Source of the DNA: an uncultured Alphaproteobacteria bacterium
GTDB taxonomy: Bacteria > Pseudomonadota > Alphaproteobacteria > Rhizobiales > Hyphomicrobiaceae
DNA length: 7,422 bases
Direction: 5' to 3'
Assembly (NCBI GenBank): GCA_937950105.1
Contig: CALFEM010000518.1
Span: 1-7,422, forward strand
Shown here: positions 6,934 through 7,422 of the stretch, in pieces
Position numbering within the stretch: the first letter of the stretch is position 1
Layout: each line of letters begins with the position of its first letter
The notes under the pieces: generated by a model
What the model saw: only the letters and a program-made list of their open reading frames with translations
Told to the model about the DNA's origin: nothing
The model's database searches: none
Translations under genes and position numbers: made by a program

Positions 6934-7375
6934 TCACAAAATCCCGGCGCCGAGCGCCGCCGCTGTCGCCAGCCGTTCGCGCACGACGAGTCCGTCCAGG
7001 CCGAAGTCGGCGAGCCGGTAGCTGTGCTTGCCATGCTTTTCGCGCGGGTTCTCGGCCATGAACGCCTGCATCTTCGCCGCAAGCCCCTCGGGCGCCTGGT
7101 AGCCGAGCCGGCTGTAGACGCCACTGGCACAGCCGACCGGATCGCGCATGAAATCCTCGAACGCCACCCGCTGGACCTGGTCCGCCGGCAAGTCGCGAAG
7201 TCCGCGCTCCGCAAACTCCTTGGAGTAGGCCGAGGTCTCCAGCACGAACTTGCCGACCTCGTCGAGATCGACCTCGTCGGAGATCAGGCTCCACAATTGC
7301 GCGACGAGCGAAGCGAGCGATGCCACCGACTGCGCCGCGTCACGTTCCATGTAGACGATGCGCGCGTCGGGAAAC
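6934..7375 (-). CDS. Sulfotransferase family protein, N-terminus missing at contig end
   Basis: Only the C-terminal 146 residues are present, because genomic sequence ends at 7375. The visible part starts FPDARIVYMERDAAQSVASL. This matches the block of PAPS-dependent sulfotransferases (Sulfotransfer_3-like) in which the Arg of RD and the following Ser bind the 3'-phosphate of PAPS; here the usual RDP is RDA. Further on, VQRVAFEDFMRDPVGCASGVYSRLGY matches the R/V-x-x-EDL-x-x-DP...LG region, and MAENPREKHGKHSYRLADFGLDGLVVRERL matches the typical ending in which the enzyme closes over the cofactor. The N-terminal P-loop-like 5'-phosphosulfate site (RSGTT type) is not in view. The acceptor substrate cannot be told. 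The gene runs towards the slipin gene across a 131-bp gap. Any start codon placed inside this piece, such as ATG 7350, is internal. Confidence 0.82.
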
Positions 7376-7422
7376 AGATCGGAAGAGCGTCGTGTAGGGA
7401 AAGAGTGTAGATCTCGGTGGTC
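7376..7422. other. Illumina TruSeq adapter left on the contig end (not genomic)
   Basis: The last 47 bases begin AGATCGGAAGAGCGTCGTG and continue through the known reverse complement of the Illumina universal (P5-side) adapter, ending mid-adapter at CTCGGTGGTC. I see no mismatch against the adapter as I know it. Read on the plus strand, this gives the well-known artefact peptide IGRASCRERV. The true genomic sequence ends at about 7375, and any frame crossing this point is artificial. Confidence 0.97.

Noticed and set aside
6805..7410. Plus-strand frame starting ATG 6805 and ending in the adapter
   Set aside because: It is antisense to the sulfotransferase and its last residues (IGRASCRERV) are translated adapter.

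Overview
The window is GC-rich (about two thirds by eye, with strong GC bias at third codon positions). It carries a biotin synthesis operon in the order bioB-bioF-bioD-bioA-bioZ. Together with the bioZ-type ketoacyl synthase, this order points to an alphaproteobacterium, most likely Rhizobiales-like. That placement rests on gene order and family knowledge, not on a database search.

Left part (1-4940, + strand): a tightly packed operon. bioB enters at the left edge and lacks its first ~50 codons. bioB/bioF overlap by 17 bp, bioF/bioD by 4 bp (ATGA) and bioD/bioA by 4 bp (GTGA); bioZ follows bioA after 15 bp with its own Shine-Dalgarno. Together the genes cover a complete late pathway. BioZ is expected to make the pimeloyl-ACP precursor from glutaryl-CoA and malonyl-ACP; BioF makes KAPA, BioA makes DAPA, BioD makes dethiobiotin and BioB inserts sulfur. 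The operon promoter and any BioR-type operator lie outside the window. BioB ends in a striking His/Asp/Gly/Cys-rich tail.

Right part (4941-7375, - strand): three genes converge on the biotin operon. Reading leftwards, they are a sulfotransferase missing its N-terminus, a slipin (stomatin/prohibitin-type SPFH protein) of 387 residues, and a small protein I do not recognise. A 39-bp gap separates the last of these from bioZ, with no obvious terminator. The gaps of 131 bp and ~125 bp between the minus-strand genes leave open whether they form one operon.

Right end (7376-7422): the last 47 bases are an Illumina TruSeq adapter and not genome. The contig ends inside the sulfotransferase, and nothing beyond 7375 should be interpreted biologically.

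I found no RNA genes, CRISPR arrays, insertion sequences or phage genes, and no gene-free stretch longer than 300 bases. The window is mostly an ordinary biosynthetic locus. The points most worth a second look are the BioB metal-binding-like tail, the adapter read-through, the unrecognised small gene, and a coding-like patch between the slipin and the sulfotransferase.
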